64,000 bases of DNA from JAGQRJ01 sp041402045. GTDB lineage: Bacteria > Planctomycetota > J058. The stretch lies in contig JAWKSZ010000041.1 in assembly GCA_041402045.1 (NCBI GenBank), positions 8,347 through 72,346 on the forward strand, in the 5' to 3' direction. Below, one piece after another: positions 7,414 to 16,542 of this stretch (position 1 is its first letter; each line of letters begins with the position of its first letter). Under the pieces are notes generated by a model. That model did not search any database. It saw only the letters and a list, made by a program, of their open reading frames with translations, and had not been told where the DNA came from. Made by a program: the position numbers and the translations under genes.

Positions 7414-8761
7414 TCAGCCGCAGGCCCAGCCGAAGGCCAGCACGTCGAGGTGCGTCGGGCACTGGGTCACGTGGCCGGTGCCGTCGGCGGCGAAGAGCAT
7501 GCGCAGCGGGCCGTCGTCGGCGCCGACCTGGGCTTGCAGCTCCATGCGCGCCTCGCACTGCGGGCAGCTCGGCCACTCCGCGCCCACAGGCCCAGGCGGA
7601 GCCAGCCCAGCAGCCGGGTCTCGTGGCTGGGGCTGGCGTAGGGATCCGCGGCGTCCGCGGAGCCCTCGCGCACGGGTCAGGAGGAGCTGCTCGCGGGCGA
7701 TCTGGAGCTCGTCGGAGAGGTCGCGGACGTCCTCGGAGTGCAGCGTAGTGATCTGCTCGTCCCAGCCCACGAGATCGGCGGGCTCGGGCGGCTCAGGGCA
7801 CTCGGGGACCTCGCTCGCCGGGAGCGACTCGCTGAGGAAGCGCAGCACGCGGTTGGTGCCGAAGGGCTCCCAGGCGTCGTCGGCGCCGCAGTCGCTCGAC
7901 GAGCAGTAGAAGAGCTGGAGGTGGCGCGCCCCGGCGGGGAAGCGCGCCTGGACCGGCTCGGGGCACGTCTCCCGCGCGAGCTGCAACGCGAGGGGCAGGG
8001 GCGCGGCGCAGTTGGGGCAGGTGGGCCAGGCCTCGCCCGGGGCCAGGAGCGCCAGCCCGCCGACCTTGGAGCAGCCCGCGTCGCCCGTGGGCGCGGCGAC
8101 GCGCGGGACGTAGCTCGGCCGCAGGCGACCCTCGAGGGCCGCGCGCAGCTGCTGCAGGAGCTGGGGCTCGAGCGGCGGGGTGGGCTCGCGCACCGGCGGC
8201 GGCGCTGGCGGCTCCTGGCCGGTGAGCGCCTCGCGCTCGGGGATCGGCTGGCCCCGCCCCCACACTGCCTCCCCGCTCACCGCGTCCAGCACCTGCGCCA
8301 CCCCTTCGGCGTCGCAGACCAGGGTCCGCGACAGCGGCGAGACGAAGGCTGGGGGGTAGGCCGCGAGGAGCGCCCCCAGCGCCTCGCGGATCGGGCTCGC
8401 GTCGGCGCACCCGGTGACCCGCACGATCACGCCGTGCCCGGTGGACGCGGCGGTCACCGTGAGCTCGACCAGGTCGGCGTCGAGCTCCCCGCTCGACCTC
8501 GAACACGAGCACGTCGGGGGTCCATGCGCAGCGCGGAGCGCCCGGCCTGCCTCGGGGTCAGCTCGTCGCCGAGCTCCAGCCGGGTGAAGCGGACCTCGTC
8601 GGGCCAAGCCTGTGGCTCGCGCGAAGCCACGATCACGTGGCAGTTCTCTGCGGCGACGGCCAGCCCTCGCGCGACGGCCTGCCCGCCGGCGTCGCCGACC
8701 ACGAAGTGAGGGGAGCCTGCCGCTGGCGAAGGTCCTGGAGCGCGTCGTCGATCTCAGCCAC
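7414..8761 (-). pseudogene. DUF1963/YwqG-like protein with two Cys pairs, frameshifted
   Basis: About 449 residues after frame correction. The N-terminal part reads AEIDDALQDLRQRQAPLTF and VGDAGGQAVARGLAVAAENC, then DVLVFEVER, then GELDADLVELTVTAAST, each in a different frame. The C-terminal half contains SKVGGLALLAPGEAWPTCPNC, a DUF1963-type opening with an inserted CPNC, a strand LQLFYCSSSDCGADDAWEPF and a final CPQCEARM...TQCPTHLDVLAFGWACG. Together CPNC and CPQC suggest a structural zinc. YwqG-like proteins have no established activity. At least four indels; the GTG start at 8761 is the best candidate. Confidence 0.6.
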
Positions 8762-8901
8762 CGGGGGTCGCTTTCCCCTCGCTGCGAGGGATCGCGGGTC
8801 GGAGCCTGCCTCCAGCGGGTCGGGGCTGCCGCGCACTCTACCCGCGGGCCGCGGAAGGGTGGGTCGGAGCACGGCGCGCCCAGCCGCCCCTGCGTTCCAG
8901 T

Positions 8902-9055
8902 GGTCCGTCAGGGTTGATTCCAGCGGTGATCGCGCCGCAATCGTCGTTCCTGGCGAGGCGCGAGGAGCGAGCAACGCGGGCCATTGTGACCGACCGCAAC
9001 AACGCCAGGGGCGACGAGGGCAAGCGAGCGCCGCTGGAATCAGCCCTGACGGGCC
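8902..9055. repeat. inverted repeat between DUF1963-like and glycosyltransferase genes
   Basis: Arms of 26 bases at 8902-8927 (GGTCCGTCAGGGTTGATTCC...) and 9030-9055 match as inverted copies with about two mismatches, enclosing about 100 bases. It lies immediately after the stop of the glycosyltransferase gene (minus strand) and could be its terminator or a small structured element. The rest of the 296-base gap shows no gene. Confidence 0.5.
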
Positions 9056-9057
9056 GC

Positions 9058-10188
9058 CTAGGCCACCACGTTGCGCCGGGAGAGCGCGCGCCCGTAGATC
9101 TCGAGCAGCGCCTCGAAGGTCGCCTCCCAGGCGTAGCGCTGAGCGTGGGCGCGGGTCTGGGCGTAGCGCTCGGGGGACTCGGCCACCTGCGCGAGCTTGG
9201 CCGCGAAGTCGGCGGGGTCGCTGGGCCGCGCCAGCTCGCCGGTGCCGGGGACCACGAGGTCCGTCGGCCCGCCGCGGCGCGCGGCGACCACCGGCAGCCC
9301 GGCGGCCATGCCCTCGAGCACGGTCAGGCTGAAGGTCTCGTTGGGCGAGGGCATGACCAGCACGTCCGCCGCGGCGTAGCGCCGGGCGAGCTCCTCGCCG
9401 TAGGGCAGCCCGCCCCAGAACGTGATCCGCCCGTCGCTCTGTGCCTGGCGCTCGAGCCGCGCGCGCAGCGGGCCGTCGCCGACCACGTCCAGGCGGTAGC
9501 GCCCGGACGGGGTCAGGCGCTGGAAGGCGTCCAGGAGCACGGGGACGTCCTTCTCCCGGCTGAGGCGCCCCACGTAGAGGATCCGGCAGGGGTCCTCGGG
9601 TCCGCGCGCCTGCTCGCCGGGCTGGAACAGCTCCAGGTTGACCCCCAGCGGGAGGCACTCCAGGCGCTCGAGGCCCGGGGCTTCGAGCCGCGAGCGCATG
9701 TCCGTCGAGGACACGATCAGCCGGTCGCAGTGCCGGTAGCAGTAGTCGACGTAGCGCCAGGCCCAGTGCTCGGCGGCGGCGGCCAGGCGCGAGCTGAAGC
9801 GCGCGGCGCTCGGGCGGGCAATGAACGTGGGCAGGTGCACGTGGTAGAAGCCCAGCACCGGCACGCAGCGGTCGGCGGCGGCGGCGACCTTGCCCAAGAG
9901 GTAGGCGCAGTCGACCTCGACCACGTCGGGGCGGAACTCGCGCAGGAAGCGCTGGACCTGGCCGAACTGCGCCAGGACGCGGTGCTCGGGGTTGCTCGGC
10001 AGCGGCGGGCTCTTGATCGTATAGAGCTCCGAGCCGTAGAGCTGGGCGCGCCGCGTGCGCTTGCCGGGGACGACCACCGCGTGCGCGACCCCGCGCTCGG
10101 CGAAGTAGCGCGCCTTCTCCTCGAGGTAGGTGTTGACGCCCCCCTGGCCTCCGTCGAGGTAGAGGGTGGTCAGGTCACAGACCCGCAT
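9058..10188 (-). CDS. glycosyltransferase family 4
   Basis: 376-residue GT4 retaining glycosyltransferase with two Rossmann-like halves. The N-terminus has the acceptor-side GGVNTYLEEKARYFAERG motif. The C-terminal half has the donor-binding ILYVGRLSREKDVPVLLDAF, VVGDGPLRARLE, and the EX7E motif ETFSLTVLE followed by GMAAGLPVVA. It would transfer a sugar from a nucleotide-sugar donor to a lipid or glycan acceptor in the cytoplasm; donor and acceptor are unknown. It starts 27 bases after the lipoprotein gene and is probably cotranscribed with it. No polysaccharide cluster surrounds it. Confidence 0.9.
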   Translation of the reverse strand: MRVCDLTTLYLDGGQGGVNTYLEEKARYFAERGVAHAVVVPGKRTRRAQLYGSELYTIKSPPLPSNPEHRVLAQFGQVQRFLREFRPDVVEVDCAYLLGKVAAAADRCVPVLGFYHVHLPTFIARPSAARFSSRLAAAAEHWAWRYVDYCYRHCDRLIVSSTDMRSRLEAPGLERLECLPLGVNLELFQPGEQARGPEDPCRILYVGRLSREKDVPVLLDAFQRLTPSGRYRLDVVGDGPLRARLERQAQSDGRITFWGGLPYGEELARRYAAADVLVMPSPNETFSLTVLEGMAAGLPVVAARRGGPTDLVVPGTGELARPSDPADFAAKLAQVAESPERYAQTRAHAQRYAWEATFEALLEIYGRALSRRNVVA

Positions 10189-10215
10189 GGACCACCTCGA
10201 TCTTCAGCGGGGCGA

Positions 10216-11103
10216 TCAGAGGCCCTCGCGCAGCTCGATCGTGATCACGTCCCCGGCCTCGTTGACGCTCTCGAGCTTGAGGGTGACCGGCCCGTCGACC
10301 TTCCAGGTCTTGGTGTCCTCGAAGCTCTGCCCCGGCTTCACGAAGGCGAAGGTGGTCTGGGGGTCGGCGAAGGACTCGCCGTTGGCGTCGACCAGCTCCA
10401 CGCGCCACCACGCGGGCTCGCCGGTCTCGGGGTCCGACTGCGACTCGACGTGGATCCGCAGCTCGACCTTGCCCGGCGCGCAGGCCAGGAGCGCGAACTG
10501 CGGGCTGTTGCTCCCGCCCACCGTGCAGGTCAGGCGCGCGCGCCCGTCGACGAAGCCGACCTCGGTCGGGTTCGTGGGGTCCTGGCTCAGGGGCGCGGGC
10601 AGGGCGCGCTTGGGCGGCGGGGTGTTGTCAGGCTTGGTGAGGTCGACCTCGACCCGGTCAGGGGTCCGGCCGGTGGGGCGCTCCCGAGGCCGCTCAGGCT
10701 CGGGCTCGGGCTTGGTCCGCGGCTCGACCTCGAACCCCGGCGGCGGCGCGGCGGTGTATTCGTGGATCCGCGAGCTGCGGTAGAAGAACACCGAATCGAT
10801 CACGCCGTCCTTGGCCGGGCGCGAGCCGTCCTGCTTCCAGTTCTGGATCCGGCAGTCGACGACCTCCTCGTCGCCCCCCGCGATCATGGGCACGCCCGCC
10901 ACGCCCTTGTAGCCTTGGTAGTAGGCCTCGACCTGGCAGTACTGGGCCACGTGGGCCAGGCCCTTGACCCGCACCCGCACGATCAGCTCGTTGCGCTCTT
11001 GATCGGAGACGTCGTAGGCGAGGATCTCGGCCCCGGGGCAGCCGGCGCACAGGAGGCCGACCGCGGCCACGGCGGCGGCGCTGAGGATCACGCGCAAGGT
11101 CAT
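10216..11103 (-). CDS. hypothetical lipoprotein
   Basis: 295 residues with a type II signal peptide: hydrophobic ILSAAAVAAVGLL and lipobox LCAGC with Cys about 20. The mature protein has an Ig-like/beta-rich first half, a Pro/Glu/Arg-rich linker (EPEPERPRERPTGR) and a second beta-rich domain (LTCTVGGSNSPQFALLAC ... GPVTLKLESVNEAGDVITIEL). No family recognised; probably anchored in the cell envelope. Start at ATG 11103 with an upstream GGGAGG. Promoter candidate with TATACT directly upstream. Likely cotranscribed with the GT4 gene. Confidence 0.75.
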   Translation of the reverse strand: MTLRVILSAAAVAAVGLLCAGCPGAEILAYDVSDQERNELIVRVRVKGLAHVAQYCQVEAYYQGYKGVAGVPMIAGGDEEVVDCRIQNWKQDGSRPAKDGVIDSVFFYRSSRIHEYTAAPPPGFEVEPRTKPEPEPERPRERPTGRTPDRVEVDLTKPDNTPPPKRALPAPLSQDPTNPTEVGFVDGRARLTCTVGGSNSPQFALLACAPGKVELRIHVESQSDPETGEPAWWRVELVDANGESFADPQTTFAFVKPGQSFEDTKTWKVDGPVTLKLESVNEAGDVITIELREGL

Positions 11104-11139
11104 GGGAGCCTCCCCCACCCGATCTGCGGGTGGCCGCAG

Positions 11140-11168
11140 AGTATAGCTCTCGGGCTCAGAGGCGCAAA
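11140..11168 (-). promoter_or_regulatory. candidate promoter of the lipoprotein-glycosyltransferase operon
   Basis: On the minus strand TTTGCG (11168-11163) and TATACT (11145-11140) are separated by 17 bases, placing transcription start near 11133, 30 bases before the ATG. The rest of the 361-base divergent gap (11104-11464) shows no gene or other convincing element. Confidence 0.5.
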
Positions 11169-11464
11169 GTTCAAGCTCACGGTCACTTACTCCCCAAGGT
11201 GCCTCCCCGCGACGCGCCACGTGAACGCGCATTCACACTTTCGCGGGGGCCACGGTTCGCCCCGGCGGTGCGTCTCACCGCGAACGAAGGTCACGGCGGC
11301 TGGCGCCAGGCGGTTGCACCCCCGCGTCGCTGTGTCGCCCTCCGGCCGTCGCTCGGAGGCCGCAACCTCACGCTCTCGCGAGGCTTGGGGGTATTGCACA
11401 GCCGTGACCCACCCCGGAGTCGCGCTGGCTAGGGGAGGGGTGGGAAGCGAAGGAAGCGCCACCT

Positions 11465-13603
11465 ATGCACGCACGACTCCTCCTCTGGGGCGCGCTCCTC
11501 GCGAGCGCCGCCAGCGCCCAACACCGCGGCCCCGACCTCACCCAGGCCGCCCGCGGCGCGGACCTCGTCGCGGCGGGTTACGCCCTGCGCTGGGACTTCG
11601 AGACCGGCACCCTCGCCCGGCTGCGCTGGCCCGAGGGGCCCGCCCTGGCGGGCACGTCCGAGGCGGCGGCGCGGCTGGCCCTCGACGCGCTGCGCCCGTT
11701 CCTCGACCCGACCCTCGTGATCGTCGACGCCGGCGCCCTCGCGCCCCTGGCTGGCCCGGTCCTGGTCGCCTCGCCCGCCCACGACCTCGGCCACGGTCGG
11801 CAGCGGGTGGACTTCCAGCAGCGAGCGGGGGCCTACCCCGTGCTCCACGCTGGGGTCAGCGTCGAGCTGGCCTTCGACGGCGAGGGCTGGCGCCCGGTCG
11901 TGGCGCGCGTGCGCTACCTGCCGCAGATCCCCCCGCTCCCCGGAGCGGACCCCGAGGTCGAGGCCGCGCTCCTCGAGCGGTTCCCCAGCTACGAGGGGCT
12001 GGACGTCGCCTTCGAGACCACGGTCCAGCGCGTGGCCGTGCCCACCCCCGCGGGGGTGCGCCCGGCCTTCGCCGTCACCGTGTTCGAGCCGCCGGTCACC
12101 AGTTGGCAGGTGCACGTGGACGCCGAGACCGGCGTCGAGCTCGGCCGGTTCGAGGTCTCGTGCACGGCAGTCGCCCGCGGGCAGGTCTACGCCCAGAACC
12201 CGGGCGACACCCCGCGCGCGCTGGCGCCGCTGCAGCGGCTCTACGTAAACCAGGGCGCGCAGCGCGTGACCACCGACGTGCTCGGGACTCACCCCCTGAC
12301 CGGCATGGTCAGCCTCGACGACGGCCTCGCCGGGCCCCTGACCCGGGTGTTCGTGAGCGGCGAGGACGAGCTGAGCTACACCGGTCCCGCCGACCTGACC
12401 CTCTCGCCCCAGGAGGCCGAGGCGGCCCAGGACGAGCTGGCCGGCTACCAGCACCTCACCGACTTCAACCGCCACGTGCAGGCGACCTACCCGCGGTTCC
12501 TCGGCTCCGACGCCGCGCGCACACGATTCGCGCTGGCCGTGCGCTACAAGAACAACCAGGGCCAGGCGGTGCGCAACGCGTTCTTCACCCCGCAGAACAC
12601 GACTGCCGGCGGCGAGACCTTCACCGGGCTGATCGCCATGGGCACCTTCGGCACCCGCGAGGCCGCGCGCTCCTCCTCGGTGGTCCAGCACGAGTACTGC
12701 CACGCGCTGTTCAGCGAGATCGTGAACCTCGGCGGCGACGAGCAGGCCAACGGGCTGAACGAGGGCCTGGCCGACTACCTGCCCAGCGCCTTCAAGGAGG
12801 ACCCCCTCGTCGGGGGGTGGCTGGTCCAGGGCGCGATCCGCGACCTGCGCGACCGGTTCGTGTGGCCCCAGGACCGCAACGGTGACGTGCACCGCGTGGG
12901 ACATATCTTCGCCGGCGCGCTGTGGCGCGCCCGCGCGGCGGCGGAGGCCCTGGACCCCGACGGGCGCCTGGCGATCGATCAGGCGGTGGTCGAGGGGCTG
13001 TTCCGCCTGCAGAACCAGCCCGACCTGATCGACGCCCGCGAGGCGATCCTCGAGGGCGACCGGGTGGTCAACGGCGGCGCCTACCGCGTGACCCTCTCCG
13101 ACGCGCTCAACGAGCACGGGATCGGCCCCGCGGCCCAGAACGACGCGCCGACCCTGGCGGCGTTCGCGACCCCGGCCCCGGTCGAGGTCGGCGACACCCT
13201 CGAGCTGACCCTGACCCTCGACGACCCCGACGGCGACCCGCTGCGCGTCGCCTGGAGCCCCCTCGCCAACACGGACTACGACGAGGCCACCCGGACCTTC
13301 CGCTTCCAGCCCAACGCCACGCAGATCGGCCAGCACACGGTGACCTTCACCGTGAGCGACGAGGCGTTCTCGACGAGCGAGAGCGTGACCCTCGAGGTCG
13401 TCGCCGCGCCCGGCGCCCAGACGACGCTCCCCGGCGCCAGCGCGACGCCAGGGGCCACCCCCCGCGCGGCGGCTCCGGCGCCCGCGCCGCGCTCGGGCGG
13501 CGGCGGCGGCGGCGGCGGCTGCAGCCTGGGCGGGGAGTCCGGCGGCGCCGCCTGGGCCCTCGCGCTGCTCGGCGCGCTCCTGCTCCTGCGTCGGCGCGCC
13601 TAG
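11465..13603 (+). CDS. secreted gluzincin metalloprotease with MYXO-CTERM-like tail
   Basis: 712 residues. Signal peptide at residues 1-18 (LLLWGALLASAASAQ). The N-terminal region resembles the propeptide of thermolysin/fungalysin-type proteases. The zinc site HEYCH (about residue 408) is followed about 24 residues later by NEGLADYLP, giving the third ligand Glu, as in gluzincins. A cadherin-like or Ig-like domain follows (about 560-650, DDPDGDPLRVAWSP). The C-terminus has a Gly-rich CSLGG, a hydrophobic helix WALALLGALLLL and RRRA, the layout of MYXO-CTERM-type sorting tails. Likely processed and surface-attached. Ends in a shared CTAG with the convergent gene. Confidence 0.88.
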   Translation: MHARLLLWGALLASAASAQHRGPDLTQAARGADLVAAGYALRWDFETGTLARLRWPEGPALAGTSEAAARLALDALRPFLDPTLVIVDAGALAPLAGPVLVASPAHDLGHGRQRVDFQQRAGAYPVLHAGVSVELAFDGEGWRPVVARVRYLPQIPPLPGADPEVEAALLERFPSYEGLDVAFETTVQRVAVPTPAGVRPAFAVTVFEPPVTSWQVHVDAETGVELGRFEVSCTAVARGQVYAQNPGDTPRALAPLQRLYVNQGAQRVTTDVLGTHPLTGMVSLDDGLAGPLTRVFVSGEDELSYTGPADLTLSPQEAEAAQDELAGYQHLTDFNRHVQATYPRFLGSDAARTRFALAVRYKNNQGQAVRNAFFTPQNTTAGGETFTGLIAMGTFGTREAARSSSVVQHEYCHALFSEIVNLGGDEQANGLNEGLADYLPSAFKEDPLVGGWLVQGAIRDLRDRFVWPQDRNGDVHRVGHIFAGALWRARAAAEALDPDGRLAIDQAVVEGLFRLQNQPDLIDAREAILEGDRVVNGGAYRVTLSDALNEHGIGPAAQNDAPTLAAFATPAPVEVGDTLELTLTLDDPDGDPLRVAWSPLANTDYDEATRTFRFQPNATQIGQHTVTFTVSDEAFSTSESVTLEVVAAPGAQTTLPGASATPGATPRAAAPAPAPRSGGGGGGGGCSLGGESGGAAWALALLGALLLLRRRA

Positions 13604-14076
13604 CGGCGGCGGCCGTCGCCGCCGTCGAGGGTCGTCTTCAGGTTCACGAGGTAGCCCTCGAGGATCCGCGTGTTCTCGCGGGCGAAGAGCACCTCGGCGG
13701 GCTTCTTCAGCAAGCGCGGGATCCCCATGCGCAGCACGAGGTCGTTGTCGAGGGTCAGCCGCGCGCCGCTCGGCGCGGCCACGATCGTCCAGGTCCCGCG
13801 CAGCTCCGAGTTGCCCACGCCCGGGATCGGGGTCCAGCGCAAGGTCTTCTGCTCCGGGTCCGGGGCGTAGCGACAGGCGTAGTCCACGTAGAGCGAGACC
13901 TTGCCCGCCCCGACCTTGCGCGTCACCCAGCGCCAGCCGTCGTCGTAGCGCACGACCGACTCCAAGCCCGACACGTGGCGGCTCGACTCGTAGACGTCGG
14001 CGACCAGGGCGAAGGCGTCCTCGGGCGACGCGGTCACCTCGACCGACCCCTGGAAGTGGGAGTGGAGCTCGATCAT
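13600..14076 (-). CDS. SRPBCC-family protein (polyketide cyclase/COQ10-like)
   Basis: 158 residues forming one START/SRPBCC helix-grip domain: an opening strand VEVTASPEDAFALVADVYESSRHVSGLESV, central beta strands, and a long C-terminal helix RENTRILEGYLVNLKTTLDG. Such proteins bind hydrophobic ligands; COQ10-like members chaperone quinones. No catalytic residues can be assigned. It starts 16 bases after the alpha/beta-hydrolase gene, suggesting a two-gene operon, and its stop overlaps the protease stop in CTAG. Confidence 0.8.
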   Translation of the reverse strand: MIELHSHFQGSVEVTASPEDAFALVADVYESSRHVSGLESVVRYDDGWRWVTRKVGAGKVSLYVDYACRYAPDPEQKTLRWTPIPGVGNSELRGTWTIVAAPSGARLTLDNDLVLRMGIPRLLKKPAEVLFARENTRILEGYLVNLKTTLDGGDGRRR

Positions 14077-14092
14077 GGGCGTCTCACGGGGT

Positions 14093-14734
14093 TCAGGCGG
14101 GAGGGGTGGCGCCGAGGAAGCGCCGGGTGATCCGGGCCAGCTGCCCCAGGCCCTCGCGCAGGGCGCGGCTGTCGGCGTCGACGACCTCGCGCAGCAGCTC
14201 CAGCGGCTCGAGCAGGTCCTGCAGCGGGCGTTGCACCGCGACGTCTCCCATTTCGGCCGAGGCCTGGACCAGGAGCACCGGGGGGCGAATCGTGGGGATC
14301 GCGGCCGGTGGGTCGACCGGCGAGACCAGGATCACCCGGGTGACGGGGAGGCGCTCGGCCAGGCGCAGCGCGGTCCAGGCCCCGCTCAGGTAGCCGGCCA
14401 CGGCCAGCTCGGGCCCGCCCCGGGAGCTCTCCTGGAGGAAGTCCGCCGCGGCGGCCGCGTCCTCGAGCGCGAGCTCGGGGTCCGGGTCGGGCTCGCCCTC
14501 GCTGGCGCCCACCCCGCGGAAGTCGAAGCGCAGGCTGGCCAGGCCTCCGTAGGCGGCGGCGTAGGCCAGCTCGTTGATCACCGGAGCGTGCATGCTCCCC
14601 CCGGCTCCGGCCAGGGGCGGCACGATCAGGAGCCCGGGCCCACCCCCGCGGAGGTAGATCCCGTCCAGGCACACGGGCCGGCCCTCGGGGGTCGGGCGGG
14701 GGATCAGCACGGGTCGCTCGAGCAGTTGGCCCAT
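14093..14734 (-). CDS. alpha/beta-hydrolase-fold protein with altered nucleophile elbow
   Basis: 213 residues of the short YqiA-like/KANL3-like alpha/beta hydrolase type: LLIVPPLAGAGGSM near the start, RFDFRGVGASEG as the second landmark, and a strand VILVSPVD. The nucleophile elbow reads AGYLSGAW where relatives have AGYSFGAW. The position normally holding Ser is Leu, and Ser sits one residue later. It may be inactive or use a shifted serine. A catalytic His is not obvious near the C-terminus. Operon with the SRPBCC gene. Confidence 0.75.
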   Translation of the reverse strand: MGQLLERPVLIPRPTPEGRPVCLDGIYLRGGGPGLLIVPPLAGAGGSMHAPVINELAYAAAYGGLASLRFDFRGVGASEGEPDPDPELALEDAAAAADFLQESSRGGPELAVAGYLSGAWTALRLAERLPVTRVILVSPVDPPAAIPTIRPPVLLVQASAEMGDVAVQRPLQDLLEPLELLREVVDADSRALREGLGQLARITRRFLGATPPA

Positions 14735-14837
14735 GGCCCTAAGTTACATGGTTTCGGGGCCAGCCAGAGGGTGGAGGGGGCGGGGTCGCTGGTTCGAGCC
14801 GGGCCGGGGGGGTACAGTCCCGAAGGAGGGACGGGGC

Positions 14838-16508
14838 ATGGTGTCGGACGCCAAAGAGAAGGTCTGGTTCGCACGGGAGGTGTTCCAGCTCTTCGTGAAG
14901 GCGTTCACGAACCTCAAGCTCTACCCCCACCACCACGTGCACGCCCAGACCGCCGTCGGCGCCTTCGTGGACCGCGTGCGCAGCTTCGTCAGCCTCCACG
15001 GTGTGCTGCGACTCAATGTGGGGCAAGACACCTTCAGCATTGGCGACCAGGTCGTCTACGAGGAGGAGAACCGCAACGAGAACCTGGCCTTCCGCCTCTA
15101 CGTCGACGGCCTGCGCGAGCTCTCGATCCGCCCCGGGGTGACCCGGGAGGAGGCCGAGCGCCTGGCGCAGGTGTTCTACAAAGCAGTCGTCGACACCACG
15201 AGCGACGCCACGCTGCTCCTGTGGGAGGGCGACTTCCACTTCATCGACTACGCCGCGATCAACTCGCTGTCCGAAGCCTGGGACCAGCCCGACTTCCTCT
15301 CCAACGAGTCCCTCGAGCAACTCCGGGACATGAACTCGAACGCCGACGACCTCGTGCAGCAGCTCACGCGCAACGCCGGCAACCGCGCGACCTACGACTT
15401 CGAGCTCTCGGACCGCGGGTCGGAGCTCGAAGAGCTGGCGCGCCTGGGCGACCTCTCCGACGACGGCGAGGGCGAGGACACCCAGAGCTCCGAGGACGAC
15501 ATCTACTCGCTGGAGGAGGAGCAGCTCCAGCAACTGCGCCAGGAGGCCATGGCCTGGGGCCCGGACCGCATGCTGCAGGCGGTGGTCGAGGCCAGCCTCG
15601 ACGGCCTCGCGCTCCAGCCCGACCTGATCGGGCGCGAGAACGTGAGCTGGCTGCTGACCGAAGCCCTGGAAATGGCCCTGCGCACCAACGACATGGAGCT
15701 CCTCAGCCGCTTCCTCGACCGCTTCGAGGGCGAGCTGGGCCTGACCGAGGAGGACGAGGACGAGATCCTGTTCCAGCATGTGTTCGACTGGCTCGGCCGC
15801 GAACAGAACCTGAGCCGCCTGGTCGACATGGCGCGGAGCGAGGCCGGCGTCGGCGGACCCCAGGCGTTCTGTCGGATCCTGGGGCTCCTCGGCGAGCAAG
15901 GCCTCCACGCCGCGGTCAACACCTACCTCACCGCCTCCTCCAAGGAGCTCGAGGAGGCCCTGCTCGAGTTCATTGGGCAGAACCTGCACCTGAACCCGCG
16001 GGCGCTGGTGCCGCTCCTCGACAAGCGCGAGGACAAGGAGATCGTGCGCGCGGGCCTGTTCCTGGTGAGCAAGCAGACCGACCTCGCCCCCGAGACCGTC
16101 GAAGAGCTGCTCACCATGGGCAAGGACCACCCCCACCCCGAGGTCAAGAAGTACGCCCTGCACCTGTGGCGCACCATGACCGACCAGGGCGAGGTGGACT
16201 CCTACGTCGACGCGCTCAGCGCCGAGACCCAGCGCGACCGCTTCCGCGCGCTGAAATACGTGGTCGACAAGCGCTTCCGCCCGGCCCTGGACAAGCTCAA
16301 GGAGGTCGTCGAGTCCAAGGAGTTCCTGGACTGGGACCCCCGCGAGCGCAAGGCCTACCTCCAGGCGATCCGGATCCTGGGCGAGACCGCCTCGATCGGC
16401 TTCCTGCAGCGCCAGGCCCAGCGGCGCACGGGCGTATTCAAGCGCGCGCAGATCAAGGAGATTCGCGAGCTGGCCGAGGCCGAGCTCGAGAAGCTGAAGA
16501 AGCGCTGA
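14838..16508 (+). CDS. hypothetical HEAT-like repeat protein
   Basis: 556-residue cytoplasmic protein without signal peptide or membrane span. The N-terminal about 190 residues are of an unrecognised type that recurs near N-termini of HD-GYP-like proteins (KAFTNLKLYPHHHVHAQTAV, LFNIGDQ-like IGDQVVYEEE). A strongly acidic linker follows (about 200-235), then an alpha-helical array resembling HEAT repeats to the end (VRAGLFLVSKQTDLAPETVEELL). Start at ATG with AAGGAGG upstream. The next gene starts 34 bases downstream and has a similar N-terminal layout, so they may form a pair of scaffold or regulatory proteins in the kinase operon. Confidence 0.7.
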   Translation: MVSDAKEKVWFAREVFQLFVKAFTNLKLYPHHHVHAQTAVGAFVDRVRSFVSLHGVLRLNVGQDTFSIGDQVVYEEENRNENLAFRLYVDGLRELSIRPGVTREEAERLAQVFYKAVVDTTSDATLLLWEGDFHFIDYAAINSLSEAWDQPDFLSNESLEQLRDMNSNADDLVQQLTRNAGNRATYDFELSDRGSELEELARLGDLSDDGEGEDTQSSEDDIYSLEEEQLQQLRQEAMAWGPDRMLQAVVEASLDGLALQPDLIGRENVSWLLTEALEMALRTNDMELLSRFLDRFEGELGLTEEDEDEILFQHVFDWLGREQNLSRLVDMARSEAGVGGPQAFCRILGLLGEQGLHAAVNTYLTASSKELEEALLEFIGQNLHLNPRALVPLLDKREDKEIVRAGLFLVSKQTDLAPETVEELLTMGKDHPHPEVKKYALHLWRTMTDQGEVDSYVDALSAETQRDRFRALKYVVDKRFRPALDKLKEVVESKEFLDWDPRERKAYLQAIRILGETASIGFLQRQAQRRTGVFKRAQIKEIRELAEAELEKLKKR

Positions 16509-16542
16509 GGCGCGGCCGCCAGGCCCAGAGGGAGGAGCGAGG

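Noticed and set aside
8914..12885. Plus-strand open frame of about 1320 codons
   Set aside because: Shadow of the glycosyltransferase, lipoprotein and protease genes; it crosses an intergenic region and several promoters and has no domain signal.
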